The translations under genes were made by a program, and so were the position numbers. From Nothophaeocryptopus gaeumannii (lineage: Eukaryota; Ascomycota; Dothideomycetes; Mycosphaerellales; Mycosphaerellaceae): a DNA stretch of 64,000 nt. The notes under the pieces are model-generated. The model saw only the letters and a list, made by a program, of their open reading frames with translations. It searched no databases and was not told where the DNA came from. This document shows positions 63,568 to 64,000 of the stretch, one piece after another. Within the stretch, counting starts at the first letter, position 1. Each line of letters opens with the position of its first letter. The stretch lies in contig JASISA010000027.1 of assembly GCA_031771865.1 (NCBI GenBank), positions 1,798,001-1,862,000 on the forward strand. Reading direction: 5' to 3'.

Positions 63568-64000
63568 AGCAGCCAGACGTAATACGCCTGTGGAAGAGCT
63601 GGAAGCTTGAGACACCTTGTTCAGGCTCAGTAGACTCTGATGGAAGACGGCGCAGCAGACAGGCAGGAGAGAAGCCACTCTAAGAGGCCTTGTGGAATTG
63701 GACGGAAAGCACCCAGGAAGCATGAACACAGAACAGCATCGCGAGGTGAAGCGTAAGGCATGTAAAATTACGGTAATGAGGCACGATGGAAAAGCAGTTG
63801 AGCTGAAGTCCTTCCTTCATGCTACAGAGCGGTTAATCTCAAGCTTTTCGGGAGCTTACATGTCCAGCACGCAGTATCACTCCATTCTCGATTCCGTCGA
63901 CCCCGTTTCTCGCTCGCGCCCACGCCCACGCTCCTTCTGCCCTCTCTCGACCTCCCAAGCCTCCCGGCCTAGCTCAAGCGAAAGAATGTCTTCCCATCCT
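63568..64000. other. 3' flank of H3K9 methyltransferase and window end
   Basis: The last 100 bases before 63986 are CT-rich like a fungal leader, and an ATG at 63986 in context AAAGAATGTC could open a gene that continues beyond the window (MSSHP...). Only five codons are visible, so the call is tentative. The antisense frame 63163..63729 is a shadow. Confidence 0.35.

Overview
The window is nuclear DNA of a filamentous ascomycete, most likely a dothideomycete of the Capnodiales/Mycosphaerellales type (the class is an inference from gene content and style, not a search). The evidence is short spliceosomal introns of about 45-120 nt with GTAAGT/GTACGT donors and CTAAC/CTGAC branch sites, the palC-type BRO1 gene, HET, RTA1, BYS1 and CYP65-like P450 genes, and AT-rich tracts that look like RIP-degraded repeats. 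No tRNA, rRNA or CRISPR was seen.

Layout. 0-6 kb: a CYP65-like P450, a gene-poor stretch holding a degraded inverted-repeat element, and an RTA1-like membrane protein. 6-15 kb: palC, a disrupted choline/GABA-type permease, an NTF2/SnoaL-like protein and a GNAT-like protein. 15-19.5 kb: a HET-domain gene followed on the same strand by three paralogues of a small family built around an LPxELRNxIYE motif, the third carrying two frameshifts. 19.7-32 kb: a WHIM/PHD chromatin protein, a broken SDR, a ferroportin-like carrier divergent from LSM2, a BYS1-like secreted protein and an F-box protein. 32-41 kb is mostly conserved: a methyltransferase, ribosomal P2, SPT2, RPS15 and a BTB protein. 41.5-48.6 kb: four more LPxELRN paralogues, all on the minus strand and one frameshifted, with two lineage-restricted genes among them. 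48.8-58.1 kb: PUF6, a hypothetical gene, and two coiled-coil loci (one with a SURP domain and zinc knuckles) whose frames are broken by in-frame stops or frameshifts. 59-64 kb: a secreted GH17 glucanase, RRP1, an AT-rich tract, and an H3K9 methyltransferase whose chromodomain is split across a 102-nt first exon.

The conserved genes splice to clean full-length frames: ribosome and RNA work (P2, RPS15, LSM2, PUF6, RRP1), chromatin (SPT2, WHIM/PHD protein, H3K9 methyltransferase) and pH sensing (palC). The accessory genes are where the damage lies: permease, SDR, two LPxELRN paralogues, two coiled-coil loci and an AG-repeat gene all carry frameshifts or stops. The most distinctive feature is the seven-member LPxELRN family in two clusters, one directly behind a HET gene. 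All gene models were spliced by eye, so exon edges are predictions.
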